A stretch of DNA of 64,000 nt from Cucumis sativus (Eukaryota; Streptophyta; Magnoliopsida; Cucurbitales; Cucurbitaceae), in assembly GCF_000004075.3 (NCBI RefSeq), contig NC_026655.2:2232001-2296000 (forward strand). The letters are read 5' to 3'. The notes beneath the pieces are model-generated. The model did not search any database and was not told where the DNA came from. It was given only the letters and a program-made list of their open reading frames with translations. Positions within the stretch are counted from its first letter, which is position 1. Each line of letters begins with the position of its first letter. Both the position numbers and the translations under genes were made by a program. This document shows positions 1-12,600 of the stretch, one piece after another.

Positions 1-1313
1 TGCAAACCCAAGTTCCTAAACAATCTTTTTTGTTAAAAACTAAGCCATTCCCTTTTCTTCAGGAAGTGGGAATACGGACTTTCAGTGGCTTTTTTTCTTT
101 CTAAATCACTTTGTCGGCTATGCCCACCCCTTGGCCATGGATACCATATCATATGCTAATCTTATCACTTCATCAAATATTGACCATAAGATCATTCAGC
201 ACGGGGGAGGGACGACAATTCTTATGTAGAAATGTCGGCATAAGCTGGGGAAAAATTCATGAGAAGAGGGGGAAAGTCAAATCACCCCCCACCAATAACT
301 TTTTTGATTAAACCGCAGACAGTTTTACCAAATAACACTAGCAAATTCTGGTGTATTGGTTCACATTTGGTGTATCAGAGTGGATGGTCTTGATCCTGAT
401 GGCTTGGGTTTCCTACTCCCTTTCCCTTTCTTCTTTTCAGCTACCCCACTAAGATAAGATCAATCACTTCCTAGCTAGCTAGGATGTTACTTGAATAAGA
501 TCTATTCTATAGGTTGTACGGTTCTATAGCTTAGATGTTGTGCAATATTCTCTTATCTAAAAGTTGATATAAACAAAGCTGCGGAATGGGGCAACATGTT
601 AAGAGGGTATCAAGGTCATGCATATGCCGTATAAAAATGTATTCGTGAGACAAAACTGTGAAAAGTAAACAGTTTTATGCAGGATTAGTACCTTCTATAT
701 TCCATGCTGCTGCAATCTACGAAAACTCAATAAGTAGAATCCTGAACGGAATTGTGATCTGATGAGAGCGGTTAATTGTTATTGTAATTGATGAGAATAT
801 AAACATACAAATAAAGCACGAGCATTAGACAATATTTGAAAAATACTTGTTATGTTCAGTTGATTCTACAGGGAGAACAAGGAGAAATTGTTTGGGAATC
901 GCTGTTTATTTCTAAACTTCTATATAAGCTTAACATGTAAAAACTATCGTAAAATGCATTCTATTGTTTCAATAGAAAGTTAGCACACGAGTTTTATCCC
1001 ACTGTAATTGGTAACAAATGGATTGACATTCCTCCTTATTCCTACTTAATTAGTGAGTGAAAATCAATTAAATATCCATTGTTCTTGATCTTTTCTTGCA
1101 GCACACCAAACAGTTCAGTTCATCCGTGTCCCCAAGATGAAATGTCAGCAGTAACTCAGGCTAGAGATCTTTAAAATCGGCTCCAACATAACATGTAACA
1201 CGGCTGCTGAAGATTAACTGCAGAGCTTCTACCTCGATTCATTAAGGCCTTCCGATGGAAGAAAGGCAATATCACCTTGTGTCATATTTGAGGTATAAAT
1301 TCTCTTTGCCTCT
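1..1313. other. Flank without recognised gene
   Basis: No open reading frame here resembles a known protein. The part nearest 1.3 kb is probably the 3' untranslated region of the minus-strand TFIIE alpha gene, whose stop codon lies at 1314-1316. A short stretch after about 60 could be the tail of an exon of a gene off the left edge, because an acceptor-like CTTCAG is followed by 13 sense codons and a stop. That is too little to call. Confidence 0.4.
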
Positions 1314-4300
1314 TCAACCTTCCTCCCAATCCACATCATCATCTTCTTCTTCTTCTTCTTCTACCAAAGCTGAGGCTTCAACGTTCAAGTCAACCTTGTA
1401 ATTTTCATTTGCATTACCTGTGAAATACGCAATGAAAGGTAAGTTCTTCCTTAACCCAACTCACTTTTACTTATAAAATATGCTACAGTCAATTGTTCAA
1501 CTTGACTGTTAATTTCCGCATCCTGAAAAAGTTAGTCTGAGAAACATAATAAAATCTAATGTACAACTGAAAAATTAAAGAACCTAAAGCCTTATGGTCG
1601 TTAAATATCTTGCAAGAACTCCCAAGTACACAGTGGAGAATTTGATATGCAAATTTGAAGCCACTATCAGTTCAGAAGCTGGTATGATATGACAGAGCTT
1701 AAAATAATAAGACTTAAGTTGTAATTTGTAATAAATCATGTTCTTTTTTATAAGAATTATTAATCATGTTTTGAAACTAGAAAGTCAGTACACGGCTCCA
1801 AATACAAATAATATTTAAACCACATGAAACAAAAAAGTGATACACAAGATCCCCTTTTGATAAAATTGGAAAAATATAGAAAATAGTTTGGCCTAGCTTA
1901 AGGATGATAATTTATACGCAAAAGAATGATGATTACCAAGAAGCTTAACTCATACTAAATCATTTTCTTTATCTCATACAAAACAATGCAGAATCTCGAA
2001 ACAGATTAAAGCATGTGATGTTGTTTATGTCATTTACGAATTTATGGTACTATCAAGGTGCTTATGCCACCGCAGAATAATAAGCAGATACAAACACCAT
2101 AAAAATTTAAAGAATCAAACATGGAAAAGAAAATTCATGTCTTACCACCTATTGGAGCCTCCTCCCACTCAATATCATCATCTTCATCCTCTTCACGTTT
2201 GGCCTTCATTCCCACCTGACGACTGGAATTTGTGTTAGCCACGCTTTCAGTAACCTCTGTACTGGATAATTCCTGTTGTCCCTTAGCAGCTTCTTCAAGC
2301 TCTTGTTGCTTCTTCAGTATAGCAGCATAATAAGCTTTAACATACTCATCCTACAATACAGCCCCCAAGTACATGAATCATAAAATTTCTGTCAATTTAG
2401 ATTTTAGGATAAGGAAACACTTAAATTCACAAGAAATGAAAAGAGCCAATCTAATTGAACAAACCTGTATATTTGTTTTATCATCATCGTTAGCCAATGA
2501 CTTTTTATCATCAGAAAACTGAGCAGAAGCTGAACCAGCATCTGTCTTTGACTCGTCTTTGACCTCTCCGCGTTGTTCCTTTGTGAGGTTCATTCCTTTC
2601 TTGATCATCCAAGGAGGTAAAACTTTCAGACTTGTGTTCTCGGATTCAGATTTAGCGTCCACTCCTGTACCCTCAGCGCCAGAAAAGGCAACTTCAACCT
2701 AAAGGATTCATTCAGAGACTCTTGATCGTTAGACTGGTACATTTCAAGGTCCAAAAATAAAACGAGCATGAGGTGAAAAATGGGATACCTTGGTCTCGCC
2801 AACAAAAGGCATAGGTGTTCCCCCATAACCTTGTGATGATTTTGAGGGATCATTTCCATTAAGATCACCATTTATACCCCGTGCAGCTGCACTGGCACGA
2901 GCTTCCCATGCTAAAAGAGTTCCAAATTCTGGAACAGGCAAATCTTTGACTCTGCTGAGTTGTTCCACTAAAGGTTTAAGCTGGGCCTGCAATTATTTGA
3001 TTTATTCATTAACATTTAGTGATTGAAAAATTATTTTATGCAATCTCAATGGTTAAGACACAAATCCCTCATAAATAATTTCAGAAACAGGGCTTCAAGT
3101 TGAATGACATCATTACTTATGTAAAAGAGTTTCAGTAATCAATGATCCTCATAAATTCTGAAACAGACAGAAGCCAAGAAGGAATGAATCTGAAACCTTC
3201 TACGAAATAGGTGTTCATTATTAAAGAAAAATAAACAGCTCACTAAAGCATAGAATAATGCCTTGTGTGAGGCAGCGAGGAAGTTAATCGGTTGGGGAAG
3301 CTAAATGGGGTGGAGGATAAACTAAGCTCAATGATTTGTTTAATAATGAAGAGGAATTTAATGTTTGAAAACAAACCTCTGGAAACCCCTCTCAGTCTCA
3401 CATTGCAAAATCCAGCACGTTTAAAGTCACTGGTAGATGAATGCAAAACTAGTTTTCATTTGAGATCTGATTCTAGTCACTTTTTTGGTTCAATAATCAG
3501 TTACATTGGAATTTCAATGGCGAAACTTGTGTGGTTCGAAAGTTGCAGATAAAGAGATTGGAATTCAAGACTCTTGAAACACTTAATCTAGATCTAGTAC
3601 TCTCCCAAGAATCAAAGAAGAAGCTAGACACAAGAACTGTTTCCAACCAGTTGAACAATTATCGTTTCTTAGCAGTTTTGTGGTTTCATCTTAGTGACGA
3701 TTCAGCAAGGCTGATTGTTGTTCTCTTGGTGTTCCCTCTTCACTCATCTCGAAGCTTATTGTGGGCAAGTTGTTAGCTTACTTTGGGTTCCTTTTGACAA
3801 TCTTTTTTAATTACTTTGTACTTAGTTTACATTCTAGATTTCATTGTTGTTCCAGGTTAGAGGATTTTGACTAGCTTGCTGTTATTGCTGGTTTTGACTT
3901 GGTTATAGTTTGTATCTGTTTTATTCCTTCTGCTCTCAGTATAATTTTCTAGTACTTTTTATTTTCATAAGAAACGAACATTTCATTGATAAAATGAAAT
4001 AAGGGGAAACCCCAAGTACCTAAAGGTGATTACAAAAAGAGCGTCAATTGGAAACTAAGACCAATAAGCTAAAGTTCTTAAAAGGGTGCCCAATTTTGCA
4101 TCAATAAAAAACTGTGGACAAAACAATGTCCAAAAAAGAACTAAAAGATGAAAAAGAGTCTTGAAATAGACACCTATGACGCTCGGCCCATAACGTCCAA
4201 AAGAAAGCCCAATGAACAGCCAGCCAAATAACCTTCTTACAACCATTAAACAGGTGGCCCACCATAAGAGAGTTGAGGATGTCCAGAATGTAATTGGACA

Positions 4301-7300
4301 AAACAGTAGACCAACCAAAAGCCTCTAAAATGAGATCCCAAAATTGTCAAGCAAAAGGACAATGAATAAAAAGAAGAGCCGGGATCCAGCATTAGCACAA
4401 CACATAATACACCAAGAAGGAGAAAGAGACATATAAGGCATACGATGTTGGAGACGATCAGCAGTGTTTATAGCTTTATGACCAAGCTCCCAAAGAAAAT
4501 TTTTAATTTTCTTCAGGAAGTGATCCCCTATCCAAATGATCGAAAAAAAATCCCGTTCAGAAGGCTCAAGAGCACATGTCAAGTCATCAATCATAGATTT
4601 CACAGTTAACGTATGATGCCTGATTCTCTAGTACATTTTTTTTATAAGAAACAAGTATATTCATATAACATAACAGAACAATCTAAGGGCAAGGGACAAG
4701 AGGACCCTCCCCGGAAGAAGCTAAGGAACTAAGAAATGATAGCCTTCCAATTATTGAAAATCATTGAAAGGCTATAATTACAAAAGTGTTTGGTGTAATT
4801 CGTACTCCACCAAGAAGCTGTGTGTTGCAACACAGTCCAAAAAGAATCAAAAGAATTATATCTATCTTCAAAAATTCTACTATTCATTTCTTTCCAAATG
4901 CACCACAAAAGGGATCGAGTCGCACATTTCCATAAGATGTTTCCTTTTGGGCTATAACCTGTAATGTTGAGTCCTTCAATCATCCGGCTATCAATCTTAC
5001 TAGGAAGACAAAGCTCCAAGTCAAAAATCCTAAACAAAGTGTTCCAAGCTTTTTTTGTAAAGAAACAGTGTAGAAATAGATGATCCAAAGTTTCCTCTTC
5101 TTTGGAACAAAGACAACACATCGAGGGGCTAAGCAATGTGTTCTGAACATTTTTTTGTAGCTTCTCATGAGCGTTAAGGCTTCTGTAAGCAAGCAACCAT
5201 AAGAAAAACTTCACCTTCTTCGAAATTTTGTTCTTCCAAATATGACGAATCAAAGGAACAACAATGGAGGGGGATCTCTTGGTTAAGTTAAGAAAGGTAC
5301 ACTTCGTAGTAAAGTTGCCATTAGCGTTAGGAGTCCATTTAAGACTATCATTCCCTTCAGTGGGGGCCCAGGAATGAAGAATTTCTAAAACTGAGGCCGC
5401 ATTGGGAATCTTGTTATCGAGCATATTTCTTCTAAGGCCCAAATTCCAGGAATGAGTAGCAGTACAAAAACATTCAGCCACATAAACATCCTTATTCAAC
5501 GACAAAGAGAATAAGTTAGGGAATTTTTCTGTAAGTGTTTCCGCGGCACACCATTTGTCCTTCCAAAATCTGATTTTTGTTCCTTCTCCCAGAACAAAAG
5601 CAGAAAAATTAAAGATCTCCTTGTGCTTTAAAATACCAGCCCATAATCTGTAAGATTTTGAGCATTGGTTTTTCTTATTATTATTCATGAAGAGGTTTAT
5701 CTCTGTTATGAATTTATAGGCTTGTTGCGTGTAGAAAGCCCAAGGGTATTTATGTAAACTATTATACCCTAGTTTTATTTTCCTTTTTTGTTAAGGCTCT
5801 TGTTGCCTATTAATTCTTCCCCTTTGTTTTTTTTTTATTATAAGAAAATAATAAGCAAGGTCTCTAGTGGTTTTTCTCCTTGTACTAGGGTTTCCACGTA
5901 ACTTGGTGTGTTATTTCATTTCATCACTTTTAATAATTTCTGTTTCAAAGAAAAGCATAGGATTATGCCTTGTGTTCTTATAGCCAGGATATAATTCTTC
6001 CAACATCGATATGATTGAGAGAGAGTGAGATTTGAAGTTGAACAAGATTCACAATGCACTTTGTTTGGGTCATTGTACTAAATGTAAAATGTACAGCACG
6101 TTGAAAAATAAAATTCAAACCTCCATCTTTTGGAGCATGTCCTTCAACTTTTCATGCCGACGCTTCCTGACATTGTCATCTCCATCCACTCCTTGGACAG
6201 CAGCCAGTTTGTCACTCTCTGCAACTAGCTCTCCGTTGCAATTTTCACAATGGAAGTATTCATCCTCAAAAGAGATTAATCGAAGAGCATCCAAAGCAGT
6301 GTACCTAATTAATATCATCAAATTTTCAAGCTCGCTTCCAGTTAAAGAAGTCAGTAACAAGTGTGCCGTGCTGTGATTTCATCCGGTTAAATTACAAAAT
6401 ATCAGAAATAACATTTCTAAAGAGAAACTGTCATCATCAAAACCTTCTCGAACAATTAGGGCATATATACTCTTGAACTGTGTTCTTGTCCTCCAGTTCA
6501 TCTTTCAGTTTCTTCTTCATGCGGTGCATTCTGTATCTAACCACATCATAAACCTGAAACCAAGTTTAGCTTTAGTGTGGTAACTCATCAGAACTAAGTC
6601 TGTTCTCATTGGGTTTAGATACATTTATTATTTAGTGATGAAGCAACCATAAAAATTACATATAGAAAAGAAACCTGTGCATAGTCTAGTGAGCAATAAG
6701 AGTGTGTGTGCATCTTAATCTTTTCATCCCCCTCCTTCGAATGGTGTGGACCATCGGCTGTGGCAGCAACCGCAGCACTAAATATCTTTGCTCCCTTGGC
6801 TGTCTGGAAAAGCAAAGAACAAAACAAAATAAAAAAATGAAGAGCATGCCAATAAATAGTGATATAAAACAATAACTCGTTGATACACTCCTCCACATTA
6901 AAAAAAAAAGTATGAATCATTAAGCAATATATTTAAAAGAATTCAAAAAGATTTTTCTGTATGAAAAATACCAGTCAAGTTTACATAACATCTATATTAA
7001 TCAGCCTCAAATGAAGAAATAAAAGAAGATAAAAGGTACAATGAGAGAGAAAAGTGCAGAGTTGACGAAAGTGAACATCATTCAACTTAGTTCTAAGTCT
7101 TAACTTTTCGAATCTCTCCTCTAGGGAAGATTTAAAATGGTGCAAGACATACAAGAGAAAGGTGTATTGTCCATATGTCATCATAGTCCACGAAAGAAGG
7201 TCACGTGACGCATGGACTAATAATAGCATTGGCATTTATGCAATCTCAAATCTAACTTGGTTTTTGAACTTTCAATTTTGTGTCTAATAAGTCTATTTGA

Positions 7301-9292
7301 TCCCAATAACTTTCAAGTTTATGTATGATAGGTCTATTAAATTACAAGTTTGATTCCAATAACTTTCAAGTTTGTGTCTATTTGGTGCCTGAACTTTCAG
7401 TTTCATGTCCGCTCAAACTCTAGATTTCTAATTTTGTGTCTAACAAATTTTTTACCTTTGAAAAACCACGAATCTACTAGACAAAAAGTTGAAAGTTTAA
7501 AATTGCATCAAACATAAAACTAATTTTTTTATCTAATAGATCAATTAATTTATAAGAACTTTTAATATGTCAAGGATGACATAAAATTGAAAGTTCAAAG
7601 TTCTGTTAGACAAAATTTAAAGTTCAATGACCAAATAGACACAAACTTAAAAGTTCAATATTAAACTTATTATTCAACTCAATTTAAATGAAATACACCA
7701 AGAGGCAACAGAAACAGCAATGTCCCAAGCATCCCCAATAGCCTAGTCCTCCCTTGAAACACTCGTCTATCTCTTTTTAACAAAATTACCCAAAATATAA
7801 AACTCCATTCAACATAAGTACCTTAAATTCTGTAGACAACTACATACTAAGAAATTGAAGACTACTAACCTAATACGCACAAGAACAAGATTCATTGATA
7901 GAGTCAGCACTGACCTCCCTTCTATGATCTCGGGTAATCAGTTTTTCCTCTTCTAAAAACCTTAGGGTTCGACGTAATTGCTTTGAATGTAGTTTTAAGT
8001 TCTTTGCCAAATCTTCTTCCCGAACCCATTGCCGTCTAGGAAGGGATACAACAACAAACATGATAAGCAATGGAAAAAATGTGGCAGTAAAACAGCTCAT
8101 CCAATTCATAAAAGAAGATACATGCACACGGGGACTTGTCATCATAACAAATTCATGAAAGAAGATGCGAGGATTTGTCATCATAATAAATTCATGAACA
8201 GGGGAACAGGTCCTGACAACAAATTAAGAAACTTGAAACTTTCAAATGACATATTTCAATTACCTATTTGCTCAGACCGTCCAAAAAAATCTATCTTAAC
8301 AAACAGGGTAAGGTTTTTTAACACAAAACAGATGAACCAACAATAAGCAACAATGAAATGACAGCCTCGAGTTTGAAAGAAACAGAAGTATAAACTAAGC
8401 TATTGAGTAAGCTGCATCAATGTGCCATGCCACCCTTCAACTTAGCTTGACTAGAGAAAAAAATGCACACGAGATAAGTTTCAAGAAATACATATAAACT
8501 ACCATGATGATTTAGTTGTTCCAACCCAGCAGTAGCAGAATTGGGTATACAATACATACAATGTCCGGAACCCATCATGCGATGGCCCAGTGGTAAGAAG
8601 AACAACGGATTTAATAAAGAACTTGGTGTGAATGGGGATGCCTATGATTTAATATCTTACAAGTTTCTTAAGTACTCAAATGTTGTAGGGTCAGGGGGTC
8701 AAGTGGGTTGAAATAAAATGCATTCAGTGCTCAGCTTAGTCTGTAAATATAACTACCAGGAATCCACTGCGTTCAAGATCAAGAAAGAAGATGCCGTTCG
8801 AATTCCCACTAATCCAATCACGAATTCCCACTAATCCAATCATATTCAAGAATAGTTCCTATGTAAGTTCATTCTACTAATCTAGCTTCCCTTCCCCTTC
8901 CTTTCAGTTGCTTTAAGCGGCGGTATTCTGCTTCTGCCTTCTATACAAACACTAAAAATTTCCAAGTAAATAAAAACGCCAAAGAGCAGTACCTGGTAAG
9001 AGCATCAAGAACAACAACCGCAATTCCCCTATTATCACTCCGACCGGTTTTGGGTTGATTATCCCCTTTAGTGGTAATGTCATCGTAGAAAGCTCTCGCA
9101 GCTAGCTTCACCAACCTACCCAATTGATCAAGATCGTTCAACACACCAAATTGAACAGAACCCAATTAGAAAAATGAAAACAGAAAACAGCCCAAGGTAG
9201 AGAAGGTATTCAAATTTGCTATTTCAATCATTTGAGAGGGCTCACAAGTTCATAGAGGAAAGAAAGTACCTGTTAAAAGGTTCGATACTCAT
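1314..9292 (-). CDS. Transcription initiation factor IIE subunit alpha
   Basis: Large subunit of the general transcription factor TFIIE, which joins the RNA polymerase II pre-initiation complex and recruits and stimulates TFIIH. Ten coding exons, in transcription order: 9292-9270, 9115-8993, 8035-7915, 6803-6675, 6553-6444, 6304-6121, 2986-2789, 2698-2465, 2350-2146, 1417-1314. All junctions are GT-AG and in frame, giving 476 aa, close to the plant family size. The N-terminus, from MSIEPFNRLVKLAARAFYDD to about residue 100, is the winged-helix domain. A C4 zinc ribbon follows, with Cys163, Cys166, Cys188 and Cys191. The C-terminal half is charged and low in complexity and ends in an acidic tail of six Glu, three Asp and VDWEEG. 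The start is the first ATG before a clean 23-nt exon. The 3.1-kb intron between exons 6 and 7 contains LINE debris in the same orientation. TFIIE alpha is usually a low-copy housekeeping gene. Confidence 0.96.
1344..1361 (-). repeat. (GAA)6 coding microsatellite
   Basis: Six GAA codons in a row, followed by three GAT codons, encode the acidic tail in the last exon of the TFIIE alpha gene. The repeat is in frame, so gain or loss of a unit would only lengthen or shorten the Glu run. Confidence 0.9.
3956..4626 (-). mobile_element. 5'-truncated LINE, copy A
   Basis: Remnant of a non-LTR retrotransposon in the large TFIIE alpha intron, in gene orientation. On the minus strand the frame at 4603-4325 carries the plant zinc-binding reverse-transcriptase-associated domain (zf-RVT), with FLKKIKNFLWELGHKAINTA and then LSPSWCIMCC. 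A frameshift follows, and the reading resumes in another frame (around 4301-4101) with the usual C-terminal pattern HWAFFWTLWAERHRCLFQ. No reverse-transcriptase or endonuclease domain is present. The 8-bp direct repeat TCTAGTAC at 3948-3955 and 4627-4634 is a candidate target-site duplication. A T-rich run just inside the left end fits a 3' tail read on the minus strand. Confidence 0.75.
4635..5860 (-). mobile_element. 5'-truncated LINE, copy B (zf-RVT ORF)
   Basis: A second LINE tail next to copy A in the same orientation. Frame 5688-4729 is open for 319 codons. It shows the plant LINE C-terminal region: FRFWKDKW-like text near residue 60, NGNFTTK near 148, KISKKVKFFLWLLAYRSLNA near 172-191, and a zinc-binding pattern with CCLC and then LDHLFLHC. 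No reverse-transcriptase core is present, so this is a dead 5'-truncated copy. Its poly(T) tail, as seen on the plus strand, begins at about 4636. The right end near 5860 is uncertain; TCTCTAGT there resembles the left flank and could be its target-site duplication. A further LINE-like tail (T-run then ATAAGAAA) near 5828-5850 may be a third fragment. Confidence 0.75.
7252..7685. repeat. Imperfect fold-back repeat in TFIIE alpha intron
   Basis: The left part repeats short phrases such as GAACTTTCAATTTTGTGTCT and AATAACTTTCAAGTTT. The right part carries their approximate reverse complements, including AAATTGAAAGTTC and CAAATAGACACAAACTT. The arms lie about 150-200 bases apart. It looks like a decayed MITE-like or other non-autonomous fold-back element; I see no coding capacity. 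The family is not identified. Confidence 0.5.
8575..8620 (+). repeat. tRNA box A-like sequence, possible SINE remnant
   Basis: GCGATGGCCCAGTGGTAAG resembles the A box of tRNA genes and tRNA-derived SINEs. No acceptable B box follows at the expected distance and no cloverleaf can be drawn. It sits inside a TFIIE alpha intron. The evidence is weak. Confidence 0.15.
8799..8842. repeat. Perfect 22-bp tandem duplication
   Basis: Two adjacent identical 22-bp units (8799-8820 and 8821-8842) starting CGAATTCCCACTAATCC, within an intron of TFIIE alpha. No function is apparent. Confidence 0.9.
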
Positions 9293-9600
9293 GGTGATTT
9301 GATGCTGATGAATTAACTTGGGGTTCAATTCAATTCCTGAATCAAATACTTAAAACTGGTCTTGCTAATACATGGGGAGCTGAATTTGTTCGGTATTCGA
9401 TTCAACCAAGTCTTTACAGAGGAGAGAGATCTGGAAATCGTGCGAATAAACGAACGCGAATTTGAGCATTGCCCGTAACAAATAAATGAATGAAAGCATC
9501 TTGTGGGTCGGGTTATCTATATTTCCTTCGTAATGGGCTTTCATCGTCTATTGGGCCTAATTGGTCCAATTTGATTTGATCAGGAATACAAAGATCGACG
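9293..9600 (-). promoter_or_regulatory. TFIIE alpha promoter with two site II-type motifs
   Basis: The region upstream of the TFIIE alpha start codon contains TGGGCT at 9534-9539 and TGGGCC at 9552-9557. On the gene strand these read AGCCCA and GGCCCA. Paired TGGGCY (site II) motifs are known in plant housekeeping promoters and can bind class I TCP proteins. The transcription start was not located. Confidence 0.5.
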
Positions 9601-12600
9601 ACGGCGCGAACTCTAAACTTAAATTTCACAAAAAATTATTAAATAATATATTAATATTCTATTTTGTGTCTATCAAACTCTATTAACCTTTTAAATTCTA
9701 TATTTGAATGATGAGAAATCTCGTTAATTTTTTCTATTAATATGTTATGCCAACAAACATTATAATCTATTCATTTATTAAATAAATTTAAAAACTATTC
9801 TAAAATCATCAACTATCAACTACTTGTCCCTAATACTAAATTAGTATTAATAACTAAAAATTAAAAAATATTAGAAAATTTGACCAGGTGTATTTTAATC
9901 AACTTGTATAACAAGATAATTAAAATAAAATTATTTTTTTTAAAAATCAATCCAAACCTGTCTATATTTAAAATTAAAATTAGATAACTAAAAGTATATG
10001 GATTGGAATTGAATAATTCTCAAAATGATATTATAACCGATAAATTGTTGGATCGAGCAAGAGGAACCACAAATCATGCAGTACTGTACTAACACATTCA
10101 AGTTTTACTTGCAACCAAGCTTTCACATTTTTACTTAATTATGGTACAATAAAATGTTCCATTTTATGTGGTGGCACCTCCCCTAGAGTTTGGATATTTA
10201 TATTCAATACCACATTATCCATTTATGTATGTTTATTATATTCTTTTTCTTTATTTATATAATAATAATAGTAATAATACGTGTCGCAAAATGGATATGT
10301 AGTTTATTTAAGTTTATTTTTTGTTATAGGTTGTAAATAATTTCAATTTTTTTTGTTGTCTATAATGATCTCTCTTAATAATATTAGATACGACAACCAC
10401 AAATTTGTACATACCATTATTATGGGAGAAAAAAAATAAAAAGAATTTTTTTATGGATAGAAAAAAATTGAAACAATTTACAAAATATAGCAAAAAAAAA
10501 AAAACTAATATATACTAAGAATAGTCGAATAGATTTATCTAAGTTTTGTAAATAGTTTCAACTCTTATGTTATATTTGAAAATACTTTATAAAAAAGAAC
10601 GACGTTATATTTAGGTTAGTAAATAACGATTTTTTACATGAAATAAAATTGAGTAAAATTTTCGAAATAGATGTAAAATACTCGAGACTCTTCTTCTTCT
10701 ATGTACATGGATTTATTTACACGTATAAACAAAAGAAAAAAAAATTAGTTAATATAAGAAGTCGAAGGGTTAGATTCTCATACTCTACCATTCATTTTAC
10801 TGTTTTTTTTTTAAGAATGAAAGTAACTTATTTTTTACTTTACATCATGAAAATAAAACTTCGGTTTGGAATTTTTGTTACCATTTTTCTTTTGAAGCTT
10901 AACAATTACAAAGTATAAATGATAATTAGTAATTTTATTTTTTGAATTATGCTCGAATTGGTGTCATGTTGTTTTCTAATTAATAGCGAGAATGTTTGAC
11001 AGTTGTAATTAAATGATTGGATATTTAATACAAAAACAAAAATTAATTAATGATAAAACCCACCAAATGAAAAGATAATACAATCATATGATATGCATTT
11101 TTATTCTATTGAGATGTTAATTAATTTTTTCTCCTAATGTTCTGTGAATTTTTCCAATTAATGGTCCATTCCCACCTTGTTGTCTACATCTTTTTGGAGG
11201 CTTCACAATGCTTTTCTTGGGGGGGGGTTTCGGTATTTTCACTGTTGCCCCTATGCTATATGGATAACAAGTACTAACTATACACACCCTTTTTTTTCTT
11301 GTCTACAAGTAATTATATATCGATTTTTTTAGTATAATAAATAGATGATGAAAAAATCAAACCTCTCTGACCGTAGGATTAGGAGCACATAAAAATTATT
11401 CATCGTAGGTAAACTTAATAGTCGTTGCAACTTATTTAGAATTAGACGAACATTTTAAATACTATATTCAAATTGCAACGCATTAGGTTTTTTTTTCTTT
11501 TTTTTTTGGTTAGAAATTCAAATTTTCACTTAAAATAGAAAGAAAACACATGATTTGCAATACCCAAATCAATTCTCTCTTTTTTCCCCTAATTCTTGTT
11601 GACCTAATATAATCAATTTCTAATTATCAATAAATAATGTGTATATATCCACACTTTTAAATCATGTACTTTTACCCCTAACTTGCTGTTATTTTGGCAT
11701 TACACTCTCATTTGAAAAACCATAAAGCTCATGTGATGGTTATTTTTTATTAGATCAAATATCAATTCAATTATTCATGAACTATGATACCATAGTAGTA
11801 TATATAGAGTTTCATCTTTATTGAGTCAAGTACAACTCCTTTCATCTTTTCTAAGGTGAAATTATAGACAAATTGAAAGAATTAAATATTAGGGTTTTTA
11901 GAAAAGATAAAAAAGATTCACAAAAAGTTAGGCCCATGGTTTTACCTAGGTGGGAAAAGAAATGGAAGGAATATTAAGCAAAGAGAGGTACTAATTTTCC
12001 AATTAAAAATGTCCAACAGAAGATGATCAAAATACTGATCTGACACTACTGCTTATACATAACCCACACAGATATATATTGGCATAAGGATAGAAAGCAA
12101 AACATGTGACACATTGGACTTTCTTTCCCATCACCCCTCCCCTAATTTCATTTAATTACTAAATAATCAAATTACAAATTTAGTCCCTTTGATGCAGAAG
12201 AAATTAAAATTTCAATCCCTATAACTTGTATGTTTATCATTGAGCTGTCTCTGTACTTGTTTAGTTTTCATGGTATACGTTATGTAGGTGGAGTTCATCG
12301 ATCATACAATTTATCGAACGATTAGGACTAAGTTAATAACTTTTAAAATTACACAGACTAAAATTTTTTAGTGCTTATCAATCCATGACTTTTTCCTCTC
12401 AATAGGAAGGTTTTCATCTAACCTCACATTTAATCTCACCATCTCTTTGCTAACTTAAAGAAACGTCAATAAAAACTTTGCTCAACTAGTATCTCTATAT
12501 ATTAAGAATCCAAAAGATCGTCTGAACTCAAATCCATCATTTCCAATTTGTAATAAAAAATTATGTCTGAAGTATCATTTTCCCTTTTAAAAAAAACTCT

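Noticed and set aside
2044..2238. 64-aa plus-strand ORF
   Set aside because: Antisense to the ninth coding exon of TFIIE alpha.
6032..6376. 114-aa plus-strand ORF
   Set aside because: Antisense to TFIIE alpha exon 6 and its intron.
8575..8650. tRNA gene
   Set aside because: Only an A box-like stretch is present; no B box, anticodon arm or acceptor stem pairing.
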